Shown here one piece after another: positions 43,188 to 53,273 of a DNA stretch of 60,867 bases. Each line of letters opens with the position of its first letter. Within the stretch, counting starts at the first letter, position 1. Made by a program: the position numbers and the translations under genes. Under the pieces are notes generated by a model. The model was given only the letters and a program-made list of their open reading frames with translations. It made no database searches and was not told the DNA's origin. Origin of the DNA: Pirellulales bacterium (GTDB lineage Bacteria; Planctomycetota; Planctomycetia; Pirellulales; PALSA-1355); the NCBI GenBank assembly GCA_022844125.1, contig JALHMI010000025.1:1-60867 (forward strand). Reading direction: 5' to 3'.

Positions 43188-44555
43188 TCAAGCTTCTTGG
43201 TTCGCGCTGTTGATCACTTCGACCGACTGCGATTCGGCCAGGTTCGTCTCGGGCGCGAGGATCACCTGTTCACCTTCAGCGAGGCCTTCGACGACCTGCG
43301 CCTGCTGGTCGTTGGCCAGGCCGATCTTGACCGGCTGCAAGTGCGCCCGGCCGTCGCGAATGACGAACACCCGCCAGTCGTTCTGCGCCCCGCGAAACAG
43401 CGCGGAGCGAGGAATCACCAGCGCGCCGGCATCTTCGGCGGTGAAGATCCGCACCCGGACGCGGTAGTGCACGCCGATGTCGTTCGTCTTTCGCAGCCGC
43501 GCGAGATCCTCGGGCGTGAACTTCATGACAACTTTCACGCGCTGCTGTTCGACACCCAGCGAACTGGTCTTGGTGAAGCCCGCGGGAAAGATCCGCGACA
43601 CAGTCGCTTTGGCCGGCGTGGGGCCGATCGTCGGACCGTGAATTTCGACCGACTGTCCCGGCTTCACGCGGACGACGTCCTGACTCAGCACGTCGGCCTC
43701 GATCTCAAGATCTTCCCAGCGACCAATCTCCAAAAGCACCGTGCCGGCGGCAACTTGTCGCTCGTTGCTGATCTCGCGCTTCAGTACGACGCCGTCCACG
43801 GGGCTGGTCATGCTGGCGAGCCTGGCGTTCTTCTCCACTTCGCGATAGTTCACCTCGGCCTCGGCCAACTGTTGCTCGAGTACCGCGTGCGTAAGCTGCT
43901 TGCGCTGAATGTACTGCCGGACCATCGTGGGCATCAGGGCCATCGCAGCCCGCATCGCCTGCGTCGAGCGCAGATCGAGATTGTCCTGCTCGAACTGAAC
44001 GCCCGCATCGATCTGGGAGACCTCTGCCTGATCGAGTTCGTCGAGCGTCGAGGCGCCGGTGCGCTGCAGGCCGCGAATTCGGCCGAGCCGCTTTTCGGCA
44101 AAGTCGAGCTGGGCCTGGGCACTCTTGGTGCGCGCTTCGGCCGCTTCGACCGTGCGATCGACAGCCTCCACCATGTTGACCGTCTGCTGCAGGGCAGTCG
44201 TTTCGACCGAGACATCGTCGTTCTCCTTGATCGAAGCCTTGAGCCGGTCGACGATCGCTTTGGCCTCGGCAATCTGCAGGTCGACGTCGATCGGCGAGAT
44301 GCGGGCGACCACTTGCCCCTTCGTGACCGGCGTGCCTTCCACCAGTTCGATCGGCTCGATGCGGCCGTCGTAGGGCATCGTGATCAGGAAGGTGTCGACG
44401 AGCCGCGTCTTGCCTTCCTCGTCGATGTATTCGCGCACCGGGCCGCGTTTCACACTGGCGGCTTCCACTGGCACGCCCGAACGCAGGGAGGTAAACCCGG
44501 CCGCGGCAGCAGCCACGACAACCACGGCGATGATGATCCAGATCCAGGTTCGCAT
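43188..44555 (-). CDS. HlyD-type periplasmic adaptor of an ABC exporter
   Basis: About 455 aa. One N-terminal TM helix (WIWIIIAVVVVAAAAAGF) leads to a lipoyl-like half (MPYDGRIEPIELVEGTPVTK), a long alpha-hairpin coiled coil (about residues 95-225), the second lipoyl half (SMTSPVDGVVLKREISNERQ) and beta-barrel and MP domains. It would link the FtsX-type permease and ATPase encoded downstream to the outer envelope, as MacA does with MacB. Gene order is ATPase, permease, adaptor, all minus, with gaps of 79 bases or less. Confidence 0.87.
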   Translation of the reverse strand: MRTWIWIIIAVVVVAAAAAGFTSLRSGVPVEAASVKRGPVREYIDEEGKTRLVDTFLITMPYDGRIEPIELVEGTPVTKGQVVARISPIDVDLQIAEAKAIVDRLKASIKENDDVSVETTALQQTVNMVEAVDRTVEAAEARTKSAQAQLDFAEKRLGRIRGLQRTGASTLDELDQAEVSQIDAGVQFEQDNLDLRSTQAMRAAMALMPTMVRQYIQRKQLTHAVLEQQLAEAEVNYREVEKNARLASMTSPVDGVVLKREISNERQVAAGTVLLEIGRWEDLEIEADVLSQDVVRVKPGQSVEIHGPTIGPTPAKATVSRIFPAGFTKTSSLGVEQQRVKVVMKFTPEDLARLRKTNDIGVHYRVRVRIFTAEDAGALVIPRSALFRGAQNDWRVFVIRDGRAHLQPVKIGLANDQQAQVVEGLAEGEQVILAPETNLAESQSVEVINSANQEA

Positions 44556-44634
44556 GACTTGATTATTTCCTGTTTGGCGGCGGGGCCAAGCGGTGAAATT
44601 CAGTTCCAGAATCCAAAGTTAAGCATACGCCGCA

Positions 44635-47006
44635 TCATTCCTTGGTTTTCGATGCGTCCAGCCAATCGAGATGGTTGATCGACCGCTGCACGAACGCGTG
44701 GGCCACCAGCGCAAACACCAGGCCCATGGCGAACGTCGTGACCCACACCCAGGTCGGGGCGATCAGCGGGAAGCGGAACATCTCGGTGTCGTAGATCCGC
44801 GAGAGCATGTAGGCCAGGCCGTATCCGATGGGCAGGCCGAGCAATGTGCCGGCAGTGTTGATCACCAGGCTCTCGCGCAAAAAGAGCCCGCCGACCTGCC
44901 ACTCGTTGTAACCCAGCACGCGCAAGGTGGCGACCTCGCGGCGCCGCTCGGCCAAACCCACGAGCGACGAGTTAAGCAGCGTGCTGAAGAAGATCACGCC
45001 CGCGAACAGCACCACGAAGCCAATAAAGATCCGCTGCGTTTCGACAATGAACTCCATGTTACGTATCACGTCCTGCCGCACGTTGACCGACTGAATCGCC
45101 GGCAGTTGTTTGAGCTCGCGATTCAGCTCGCTGCGGGCATTCCTATCCGGATCGACCTGTAGCTGCACGCCGGTGATCGCGAACTCTTCGCCGACCAGCC
45201 GGCTGAGGTAGTCGATATTGGCGTACACGGCCATCCCGATGTAACTGTCGGAAAGCTCCGTGACGGGCACCTGCATGGGATCGCGGCGGCCGCGCGTGGG
45301 GATGACTGTCACCAGGTCGCCGCGGCGGATTTCCAATAGCTCGGCCAGCTTGCTGCTCATCGCCAGGCCGGCATCGGGAATGCGGATGCGATTCCCTTCG
45401 ACGTCGCGCGGCATCGTCAGCCGGCTGTGGGGCACGAGGCCCGAGATCCCGCCGCGGCGGCGATTCGGCCCGTTGACGAACGTGCAGCTCACGTCGAACT
45501 GCGGTTCGGCGAAGTCGATGCCCGGCAGTTCGCGAGCTTCGTAGAACGCCGGCCGGCCGAGCTCGTCCTTGAAGCGAAGGTCAACGTCGCTGCGGGTGAC
45601 CAGTTGAAACTGGAAGTTGATCAGGTAGGCGATCGCACTGGTGAGCACGAAGCCGCACATCAGCAGCCCCGCGCCGAGCGCTGTGGCGAACACGCCGACG
45701 GCGCTCCGCCGCTTGTTGCGAAAGACGTTGCGCAGCACGAGCCGCCAGCCAAAACTGAGCCGCTCCCAGACGCGGGGCAGATGTTCGAGCCAGATGGCGC
45801 CGCCCTTCATCGGGGGCTTGGGGCGCATCGCCTCGGCCGGATGCAGGGCGAGCGCGACGCGGGCCGCGCGAACCGAACCGATCACCGAACAGAGCATCGC
45901 CACGGCCACGCCGCCGGCGTAGGTGCCGGGATAGATTTCGCTGCGCAGGTCCGGAAACTCATAAAACAGCTTGTAGATGTTCGTCACCAGGTGCGACATA
46001 CCATAGCCGAGCAGCATCCCCAGCAGCGAGGCAAACACGCCGAGGGCGATCGAGAATTTCACGTAGTGCAGGAAGATCTGCCAGTCGAAATAGCCAAGCG
46101 CCTTGAGCGTGCCGATCACCGTTCGTTGCTGTTCGACCAGCCGGACCATCAGCACGTTGAGCACCAGCGCCGCCACGGCCAGAAAGATTGCCGGCATGAC
46201 GCTCGAAAACACGCCGACGCCCTTGATCTCGTCGCTGAGGAACTGGTTCGAGCTTTGCGTCTTGAGGCCATAACTGGTTGCCACGCCATAGGGCTCAAGT
46301 AGCACCTCCATCTGGCGCAAAACTTCGCCTGGCCGCTCTTTCAAGCCCGGCTCGAGCTGCCCGATGATCTGGTTCGTCGCCCCGTCAAAGTCGAACACGT
46401 CCTCCGCGTAAGATCTCTTGAGGTAGAACACGCCAAAGTGCTCCGGATCGGGCGCGATTGCCCCCGGCGAAACCAGGTACACGAATTCGCTGCTGATCGC
46501 CGTGCCCACCACCTGCAGCTCTTGCCGGCGATTGTTCAGCAACAGGTGAATCGTCTGGCCCGGATGGATCCCATGCTTGCGGGCGAACGCCGAGTTGACG
46601 ATCACCTCTTCCAGTTTGCGATCGGTGAAGTATCCGCCGCTCTGGATCACGATGTCGTTGATGATCGGCTCGCGCTCGTCGGGCAGCGACAGCACCAACC
46701 CGTTGAGCGGCACCGGCACTCGTTCCAAGTCGACCGTGGCAAAAAACTGAATCCGCGGGCGGATGGCCGTCACGCCCGGCACTTCCAGCAGTCGCTCGAC
46801 GTCGACCAGCGGAGCCTTCTTGAGCTCGATCCAGAAGTCGGCCATCCGACACTGGTTGTAGTAGCGAAATTTGGCCAGGCTGAGGTTGTAGTAGGTCGTC
46901 CGCATGTAGACAAAGCACATCACGCCCATGGCAATGATGCTGCCGATCGCCACCAGCATCAAACCGCTCGAGCGGACTTCGCGCAGCAGTTTGCGGTCGA
47001 GCACGC

Positions 47007-47013
<7 letters not shown>
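44635..47013 (-). CDS. FtsX/MacB-like ABC permease, double domain
   Basis: About 792 aa with about eight TM helices. These are one near residue 20, three in the first FtsX block (VMPAIFLAVAALVLNVLMV to YAGGVAVAMLCSVIGS), one near 445 and three at the C-terminus (FIGFVVLFAGVIFFSTLL to WVWVTTFAMGLVFALVAHAF). Two large periplasmic MacB-like regions lie between. It is the membrane part of a lipoprotein- or macrolide-type exporter. The start is GTG 47013, overlapping the ATPase stop by seven bases. Confidence 0.87.
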
Positions 47014-47735
<722 letters not shown>

Positions 47736-47904
47736 CGCGAAGCTTCAGGAACGAAGTGGCCAGGGCCGCGTAGACGGAAGTAAGTCGTGTATAGGTTAAT
47801 GGTACACCAACGAGACGCCTGCGGCTGAAGGCGGGTTCGCCGACTCAACAATCGGGCGAAATTAGCGGAAAAACGCCGCGATCAACCAGATTCTTGGCAC
47901 ACTT

Positions 47905-47927
47905 CCCGGGGGATGGTATCCCCCGGG
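47905..47927. repeat. Palindromic repeat CCCGGGGGAT / ATCCCCCGGG
   Basis: A hairpin with stem CCCGGGGGAT/ATCCCCCGGG around GGT and a trailing CTTTA, related in form to the CCAGGGG family. It lies about 80 bases upstream of the ECF sigma start. It makes an upstream ATG (47913) an unlikely start. Confidence 0.75.
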
Positions 47928-48005
47928 CTTTATTTTTGCGCTGCGGAAAGTTTTTCGCCATTCGACTGTCAGGAATCGGCCGCTCGGGCGTCTACATTAC
48001 AGGTC

Positions 48006-48587
48006 ATGCAAACAGCGGCCTTACCATGCCCAGCCGTGAAACATCAGCCCGCGGAAGCCGACGAGCGGCACTTGGCGGCCCGCGTCGCGCGGGGCGACGA
48101 CTCGGCATTGGATGAGGTGATCGCCCGGTATGGCTCGCGGGTGGTGAGGCTGGCGGCGCGGCTGCTGGCCTGGACCGATGGGGCCGAAGACGTGGCCCAG
48201 GACGTGTTCGTGGCGGTGCTGGCCCAGGGGAAGCACTTTCGCGCGGAGTCGAACCTCTGGACCTGGCTGGCCGCGCTCACAGTGAACCGCTGCCGCAGCG
48301 TGCGCCGCCGCCGCTGGGTGCAGGAGCGCGTGCTGCGGGTGGTCGGCGGTTCGACACCTGCTGTCGAAGTGAAACAACTGGAGCGCGATGAACATGCCGC
48401 GCGGGTGCGAGCCGCGGTGGCCGAGTTACCGGCGTTGGCGCGGGAGGTGATTGTGCTGCGGTACTTTGAAGAGCTGTCGATGGACGAAATTGCCACGATC
48501 CTCGGTGCGAAACGCAACACGGTTGAAGCGCGGCTCTCCCGCGCTCGCAAACAACTCGAACCACTGCTGAAGCCACTGGCGGAATGA
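48006..48587 (+). CDS. ECF sigma-70 factor
   Basis: About 193 aa. Region 2 carries ARLLAWTDGAEDVAQDVFVA and a WTWLAALTVNRCRS segment; region 4 is PALAREVIVLRYFEELSMDE, then the helix-turn-helix AKRNTVEARLSRARKQL. Region 3 is absent, as in ECF factors. ATG 48006 follows TTACAGGTC; the earlier ATG at 47913 lies in a palindrome. The downstream single-pass membrane protein and the third gene fit a sigma/anti-sigma/effector unit, though two dispersed repeats lie between the first two. Confidence 0.9.
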   Translation: MQTAALPCPAVKHQPAEADERHLAARVARGDDSALDEVIARYGSRVVRLAARLLAWTDGAEDVAQDVFVAVLAQGKHFRAESNLWTWLAALTVNRCRSVRRRRWVQERVLRVVGGSTPAVEVKQLERDEHAARVRAAVAELPALAREVIVLRYFEELSMDEIATILGAKRNTVEARLSRARKQLEPLLKPLAE

Positions 48588-48614
48588 CAGCCCCACTAGG
48601 GGCGGCCGTTAATA

Positions 48615-48636
48615 GCCGGGGATGGAAACCCCCGGC
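48615..48636. repeat. Palindromic repeat GCCGGGGATGG / ..CCCCCGGC
   Basis: A short hairpin (GCCGGGG with CCCCGGC around ATGGAAAC) just after the sigma-factor stop, of the same general form as the CCAGGGG family. Confidence 0.65.
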
Positions 48637-48709
48637 AACGGAAACACACAACCCTTCGTTATTAACTTTCAGCTTCAGAGGGCTATGCCATTAACCATCG
48701 AGCGGACCG

Positions 48710-48835
48710 GGGTGCCACAGGTGCTGCGCAGCAGTCACCTGTGTACTTCGCGATCTATAAGAGCCTGCCTGGCCAACCGTGCTGACATACTCAAAGGGGC
48801 ACAGGTGAGCCGCGACGCGGCCACCTGTGGCACCC
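48710..48835. repeat. Inverted pair of CACAGGTG hairpins ending in GGGTGCCAC/GTGGCACCC
   Basis: Hairpin 48716-48743 (CACAGGTG ... CACCTGTG, with inner CTGCGCAG) and hairpin 48800-48829 (CACAGGTG, inner GCCGCGACGCGGC, CACCTGTG) face in opposite directions. The outer ends are perfect inverted GGGTGCCAC and GTGGCACCC. About 56 bases lie between. It sits between the sigma factor and its probable anti-sigma gene. Confidence 0.8.
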
Positions 48836-48932
48836 GACCGTAACTCACGCCGCTGGCGCAAGGAGCGTACGAGTCTCAACCAGGAAATGGTTAACGGCAT
48901 AGCCCGCAGCGGCGGCCCTTTGGATTACTCCC

Positions 48933-49484
48933 TTGCACGACGACCAACTACACAAGCTGTTGCACGGCGCCGAGGCGGATCTCGCCTCGCCAAAGGTCGC
49001 GCCGGCTGCGCTGGCCGCTCGCGTGCGGATCGCAGATCGCCGCCGCCGGAATCGGAAAACGATTCTCACCGCGGCCGCTCCAATTGCCCTGATCGCGGCG
49101 TTCGTCCTCGGTCGGGGGCTCGTATCGCACGAAACACCTAGCGAGATTTCCTCGAAATACTCGGAGGAATCTTTTAACGCCCGACTGCTGGCCCTCGAAG
49201 CCGAGGCGGAAAAGCATGCCGCTCGGGCGCGAGCGCTCATGGCCGAGCGCGCAGCAAGAATGAGCCTGGAAGCCGACGATCCGCTGGCCGAGCTCCGCGA
49301 GAACGTCGACATTGTGGCTTACCGGATGATCCTCGAGGCCGACGAACTGCAGGCCGACATGCGGCCGAGCCCAGCAGCGATCGAAATCTACGAGCGCGTG
49401 ATCCGAGATTTCCCGAACACCTATTCGGCCGAGGTCGCCCGAGAGCGACTGACCGCGGCCGGTTCCACAGGAGTGAAGTCATGA
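48933..49484 (+). CDS. Single-pass membrane protein, probable anti-sigma factor
   Basis: About 183 aa starting at TTG, because no ATG or GTG is in frame before it. The N-terminal 35 residues are cytoplasmic. One TM helix (ILTAAAPIALIAAFVLGRGL, about 43-62) follows, and the periplasmic part is a Glu/Ala-rich coiled coil (NARLLALEAEAEKHAARARA) ending in a helical-repeat segment. It lacks the zinc-binding HxxxCxxC of ZAS anti-sigmas. Anti-sigma function is inferred from its place after the ECF gene. It overlaps the next gene by four bases (ATGA). Confidence 0.65.
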   Translation: MHDDQLHKLLHGAEADLASPKVAPAALAARVRIADRRRRNRKTILTAAAPIALIAAFVLGRGLVSHETPSEISSKYSEESFNARLLALEAEAEKHAARARALMAERAARMSLEADDPLAELRENVDIVAYRMILEADELQADMRPSPAAIEIYERVIRDFPNTYSAEVARERLTAAGSTGVKS

Positions 49485-50629
49485 AATGGCAAGTGGCGAT
49501 GTGGTTGGTGTTCGGATTGCTTGTGGCTCTGCCGTTTAGCGTGGCGCAAGAGCCGGAGAAGGCTGCGCAAACGGAACAAAAGCCTGACGCAGCTCCACCG
49601 ATAGATTTTTCTTTATTGCAGCCGCCTGGTGAACCACAAGCGCCCAAGCCCACCAGCAAAGCGTCGGGTTTGATTTACGTAAAACCCGGTACCGGGCGCG
49701 GAGGTGCCAATCCGGCCCCGCTGCATGCGTTGTTGCAAAACCCTGAAGTCCAACAAGCGGCGATTAAACAGCTCGGACTGTCGCCACAAGTCCTGAAGTC
49801 GGTCGAAATAAGTATCGTCGGCGGCATCAACATCATGACCGTCGTTTCTTACGATCAACGGCTGGAAGCCGGCCTGATGCTGGCAGCCCTGAAAGACGAG
49901 GCGACGAAGAAACTGATCGAGCTGGATAAACCCGAAGAGCTCTTTAGCCGACGCGATCAAGAGCAACGAGTTGTCGAGCAATTGCAGGCGGATTGGGCCC
50001 GCCAGCGTCAAGCATTAATGGCTATGGCGAAGCAAAATGGCGTCGACATCGATCCTCAAGTTGCTGGGCAAAGGAGATTGCGGATAGTGACGGAAACTCA
50101 ATCTCTACAAGTCGAGCTACGCGGTCTCGAAGCGCGTCATGCACTTCTAGAGAAGCAACTCGCAGAGCTCGCGAACAAACCGAATGACGAGAACGCCGTC
50201 AAAGTCGTTCACGAGCTAGGTCGAGTCATCGAAGCGAGGAAGCGTAACCTCGAATTTCTGGTTGAGGCCAGGACGCTGGGTGACGGAACGGCTCCAATCC
50301 AGCTTGAACAAGCCAAGGCGGAACTGGCCCTGGCAGAAGCGGAGCTGGCGAAATTCCGCCGCGAGGCGGCCGCGGGCAACAATCAACGGGCTAACAACCT
50401 ACGACAGCGTCTGGAAGAAACGCTCATCGCAAAAGCGGAGATTGAGGCCAAGCTGGGCGAGCTCGCCCGTCTCGATTCGTCATCGGTCGCCGTCGACGCG
50501 ATACGCATTGAAGTCGAACTCCTCGAGCAGAAATATCGCCGAGCGAAACAAGAACTTGACGAGCTGGATGCCGAGATATTCCGCTACGTATTTACGCCAC
50601 CGCACGTGGTCCTGATTCGCACGAAGTGA
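49481..50629 (+). CDS. Secreted coiled-coil protein of the sigma operon
   Basis: About 382 aa with a signal peptide (VAMWLVFGLLVALPFSVAQ). Residues about 165-370 are long heptad-like helices (LQVELRGLEARHALLEKQLA, then LEQAKAELALAEAELAKF). Residues about 60-130 are less regular. I do not recognise a family. Its start overlaps the probable anti-sigma gene (ATGA), so it is translated with it and could be a periplasmic sensor or effector of the same switch. It uses slightly fewer GC-rich third positions than its neighbours. Confidence 0.65.
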   Translation: MKWQVAMWLVFGLLVALPFSVAQEPEKAAQTEQKPDAAPPIDFSLLQPPGEPQAPKPTSKASGLIYVKPGTGRGGANPAPLHALLQNPEVQQAAIKQLGLSPQVLKSVEISIVGGINIMTVVSYDQRLEAGLMLAALKDEATKKLIELDKPEELFSRRDQEQRVVEQLQADWARQRQALMAMAKQNGVDIDPQVAGQRRLRIVTETQSLQVELRGLEARHALLEKQLAELANKPNDENAVKVVHELGRVIEARKRNLEFLVEARTLGDGTAPIQLEQAKAELALAEAELAKFRREAAAGNNQRANNLRQRLEETLIAKAEIEAKLGELARLDSSSVAVDAIRIEVELLEQKYRRAKQELDELDAEIFRYVFTPPHVVLIRTK

Positions 50630-50652
50630 AGCATGCGGCGTTCGCGATGCGT

Positions 50653-50674
50653 CCAGGGGAAGGTATTCCCCTGG
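50653..50674. repeat. Palindromic dispersed repeat, CCAGGGG family
   Basis: CCAGGGGAA and TTCCCCTGG pair around GGTA, followed by CTTTAGG. Nearly the same sequence, with the same flank, as 13296-13318. Confidence 0.8.
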
Positions 50675-50841
50675 CTTTAGGCCGGCACTTAGTGTCGCCC
50701 AGGGCGGCGCAAGCACCGAGATTGATCCCATCCAGCGGACTTGATACGATAAACGTCCAGCCAGACCGGCACGCCCGCGTGCCCCACGCCCCGCGACCCT
50801 GCCTTTAGCACACTCGCCCGCCTACAGCTTGGAGACCTCCC

Positions 50842-52203
50842 ATGCTGACGATTCCCGGACAACGCCTGCGCGGTTTTTGCGACGGCATCTCCCGTCGCTC
50901 GTTTCTCAAGATCGGCGGTCTAGCACTCGGTGGGCTCACGATGCCGCAGATCATGCAGGCTCAGGCGGCCACGAACCTCAAGAATGGCGGTGCGACGCCC
51001 GCTGGGCACAAGGGGATCATCATGATCTTCCTGCCGGGCGGACCTCCGCATCAGGACTTCTTCGACCTGAAGATGGACGCTCCGGCCGAAGTCCGCGGCG
51101 AGTTCAAGCCAATCCGCACCAACGTCAGCGGCATCGAGATTTGTGAACAGTTTCCGTTGATCGCCCAGCGGATGGACAAGCTGGTGCCGATCCGCTCGAT
51201 CGTCGGCGCGAGCGGCGCGCACGACGCGTTCGAATGTCTCACCGGCCGGCGCAACAACTCGCAGCAGCCGCCCGGCGGCTGGCCCTGCCTCGGGTCGGTG
51301 CTCAGCAAACTGGAAGGCGCTGCCGATCCCGGCATGCCGCCCTTCGTGGGCCTGTCGCCGAAGATGGGGCACATGCCCTGGTCCGATGCCGGTAAGCCGG
51401 GCTTCCTGGGCGTGGCACATGCACCGTTCAAACCGGCCGGCGAAGGCCAAGGCGACATGGTGCTCAACGGCATCTCGCTCGACCGGCTCGGCGATCGCAA
51501 GGCGTTGCTCTCCAGCTTCGACAGCTTCCGCCGCGAGGCCGACGCCACCGGCATGATGGACGGGCTCGACAATTTCAATCAGCAGGCCTTCGGCGTGCTC
51601 ACCTCGAGCAAGCTGATGGAAGCGCTCGACGTCTCGAAAGAAGACGCCAAGGTTCGCGACCGCTATGGCAAGGGGGATCCCAAGAATCGCGACGACGGCG
51701 GTCCCAAGCTGATGGAGCAGTTCCTCATGGCGCGGCGGCTGATCGAAGCCGGCTCGCGCTGCGTGACGCTTGCCTTCAGCCGTTGGGATCATCACGGCGA
51801 CAACTTTGGCGCCTGCCGGCAAGATATGCCGCTACTCGATCAAGGGCTTTCCGCACTCATCGACGATATTCACGATCGCGGGCTGGATAAAGATGTCTCG
51901 GTCGTTGTGTGGGGCGAGTTCGGCCGCACGCCGAAGATCAACGCCCAGGCCGGCCGCGACCACTGGCCGAACGTTTCCTGCGGCCTCTTGTTCGGCGGCG
52001 GCATGCGCACGGGGCAAGTCATCGGCTCAACCGATCGCCTTGGCGCGGAGGCGAAGGACCGGCCGGTACATTTCCAGGAAGTGTTCGCGACGCTCTATCA
52101 CCGCCTGGGAATCGACGTGAACACGGTTACGGTCAACGACTTCTCCGGCCGCCCGCAGTTCCTGGTCGACCGCGGCAATCAGCCGATGAAAGAGCTGATT
52201 TAG
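50842..52203 (+). CDS. DUF1501 protein with Tat signal
   Basis: About 453 aa. The N-terminus carries a twin-arginine motif ([19 protein letters not shown]), so export of a folded protein is expected. DUF1501 features follow: [55 protein letters not shown] and [20 protein letters not shown], placing it in the alkaline-phosphatase-like sulfatase fold. DUF1501 proteins are expanded in Planctomycetes and usually pair with DUF1549/DUF1553 cytochrome-like proteins, which are not adjacent here. ATG 50842 follows TTGGAGACCTCCC. Confidence 0.92.
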   Translation: MLTIPGQRLRGFCDGISRRSFLKIGGLALGGLTMPQIMQAQAATNLKNGGATPAGHKGIIMIFLPGGPPHQDFFDLKMDAPAEVRGEFKPIRTNVSGIEICEQFPLIAQRMDKLVPIRSIVGASGAHDAFECLTGRRNNSQQPPGGWPCLGSVLSKLEGAADPGMPPFVGLSPKMGHMPWSDAGKPGFLGVAHAPFKPAGEGQGDMVLNGISLDRLGDRKALLSSFDSFRREADATGMMDGLDNFNQQAFGVLTSSKLMEALDVSKEDAKVRDRYGKGDPKNRDDGGPKLMEQFLMARRLIEAGSRCVTLAFSRWDHHGDNFGACRQDMPLLDQGLSALIDDIHDRGLDKDVSVVVWGEFGRTPKINAQAGRDHWPNVSCGLLFGGGMRTGQVIGSTDRLGAEAKDRPVHFQEVFATLYHRLGIDVNTVTVNDFSGRPQFLVDRGNQPMKELI

Positions 52204-52242
52204 ACGACTTTGCACTTCTTGAGCAACAGGCCAGGAAGACTG

Positions 52243-52433
52243 ACCGCAGAGGGCGCGGAGGTACGCAGAGGGAAGCCCGGCAATTGTTGTTGGTTTTGCA
52301 ACACGCGCTTTCTCAGCGCAGGCATCCCTCGCTTACGTCATCTATGTTGATTCAGTGTTCATCCGTGGTTGTCTTCCCTGCTGCATTCTTCCTCGGTATT
52401 TCCTCTGCGTACCTCCGCGCCCTCTGCGGTTAA
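52243..52433. mobile_element. Inverted-repeat element without a gene (related to 20409)
   Basis: Arms 52243-52271 and 52402-52433 (core CCGCAGAGGGCGCGGAGG) are exact reverse complements of each other and differ from the arms at 20409 by one base, A to G, changed on both sides. The 130-base interior has no open frame of note. It lies between the convergent DUF1501 and DUF456 genes, ending 19 bases before the DUF456 stop. Likely a deleted or non-autonomous form. Confidence 0.6.
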
Positions 52434-52452
52434 TCTCTCCCTCTTCGGCTCC

Positions 52453-52986
52453 CTAGAGCAGCATCGCGCCGAGCGCGACGATCACCATCAGCGTGCAGAC
52501 GATCTGTTTGCCGACGGTGCCCAGCAGCCGGCCGACAAATGCGGCTTTGCCAACTTGCAGGCTGGTGTCGAAGTCGCGCCCTTTCCACGATTCGCCCAGG
52601 AACGCCCCGACCATCGCACCGATGCCGCCGAACAGGATCGCGCTCACCAGCGAGCCGATCACGGGTATCGGGATGCCCACGAACAGGCCCACGATTCCGC
52701 CGACCAGTGAACCGACGATGGCGAGCACGGTACCGCGGCGGCTGCCGCCGGCTTTGGCAGCGCCCATTGCGCCGGCCAGAAACTCGACGAGCTCGCCGAT
52801 GAGGGCCAGCACGACCAGCAGCGCCACGGCTTGCCAGCCGAGCGCGGCCCGCGAGCCATCGGCCACGAGCCAGGCATAGAGCGCGGCCGTGACGACGATC
52901 AACCAGTTGCCCGGCAGGCCGACGAGTTGCACGAGCCAACTCACCAGCACGATGAGCACGTAGAAAAGTCCGGCCGCGATGTTCAT
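52453..52986 (-). CDS. DUF456 membrane protein
   Basis: About 177 aa with four or five TM helices, including LFYVLIVLVSWLVQLVGLPG and QAVALLVVLALIGELVEFLA. The glycine-rich middle (GTVLAIVGSLVGGIVGLFVG) and the LPGNW motif identify DUF456. Function unknown. It is convergent with DUF1501, with an inverted-repeat element in between. ATG 52986 begins MNIAAGLFY. Confidence 0.87.
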   Translation of the reverse strand: MNIAAGLFYVLIVLVSWLVQLVGLPGNWLIVVTAALYAWLVADGSRAALGWQAVALLVVLALIGELVEFLAGAMGAAKAGGSRRGTVLAIVGSLVGGIVGLFVGIPIPVIGSLVSAILFGGIGAMVGAFLGESWKGRDFDTSLQVGKAAFVGRLLGTVGKQIVCTLMVIVALGAMLL

Positions 52987-53064
52987 AAAGTAGTCCGCCT
53001 GGATTCGACTTGCCAGACTGGCAACACGAGGCGACGCATCGCGTCACGCGTAGCACTCACCTCA

Positions 53065-53128
53065 CAACCCGACGCGTAAGCGAGGCCCACTTATCGCTCG
53101 ACACTCCAACCTCGCTTACGCTTCGGGT
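53065..53128. repeat. Palindromic dispersed repeat, AACCCGACGCG family
   Basis: AACCCGACGCGTAAGCGAGG and CCTCGCTTACGCTTCGGGTT pair with one mismatch around a 24-base loop. It lies in the divergent gap between the DUF456 gene and the next SDR. Confidence 0.8.
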
Positions 53129-53273
53129 TATGATTCCTGCAGCCTAAATCCGGTCTGACACGGACACGCGTATCCAGCCCAACGGATTTTATCGCTGCCC
53201 CGCATCGGCGGCAGCAGCTAAAATTCGCGGCTATCCAAACTAACCTGCAAACGCTGGCGGAGTTTCAATTCGC

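Noticed and set aside
43140-44678. Plus-strand frame opposite the HlyD adaptor
   Set aside because: Shadow frame; the minus strand has a TM helix, lipoyl halves and operon context.
47972-47994. GGAATC and CGTCTA before the ECF sigma gene as an autoregulated ECF promoter
   Set aside because: Only 11 bases separate the two boxes; ECF promoters need about 15-17.
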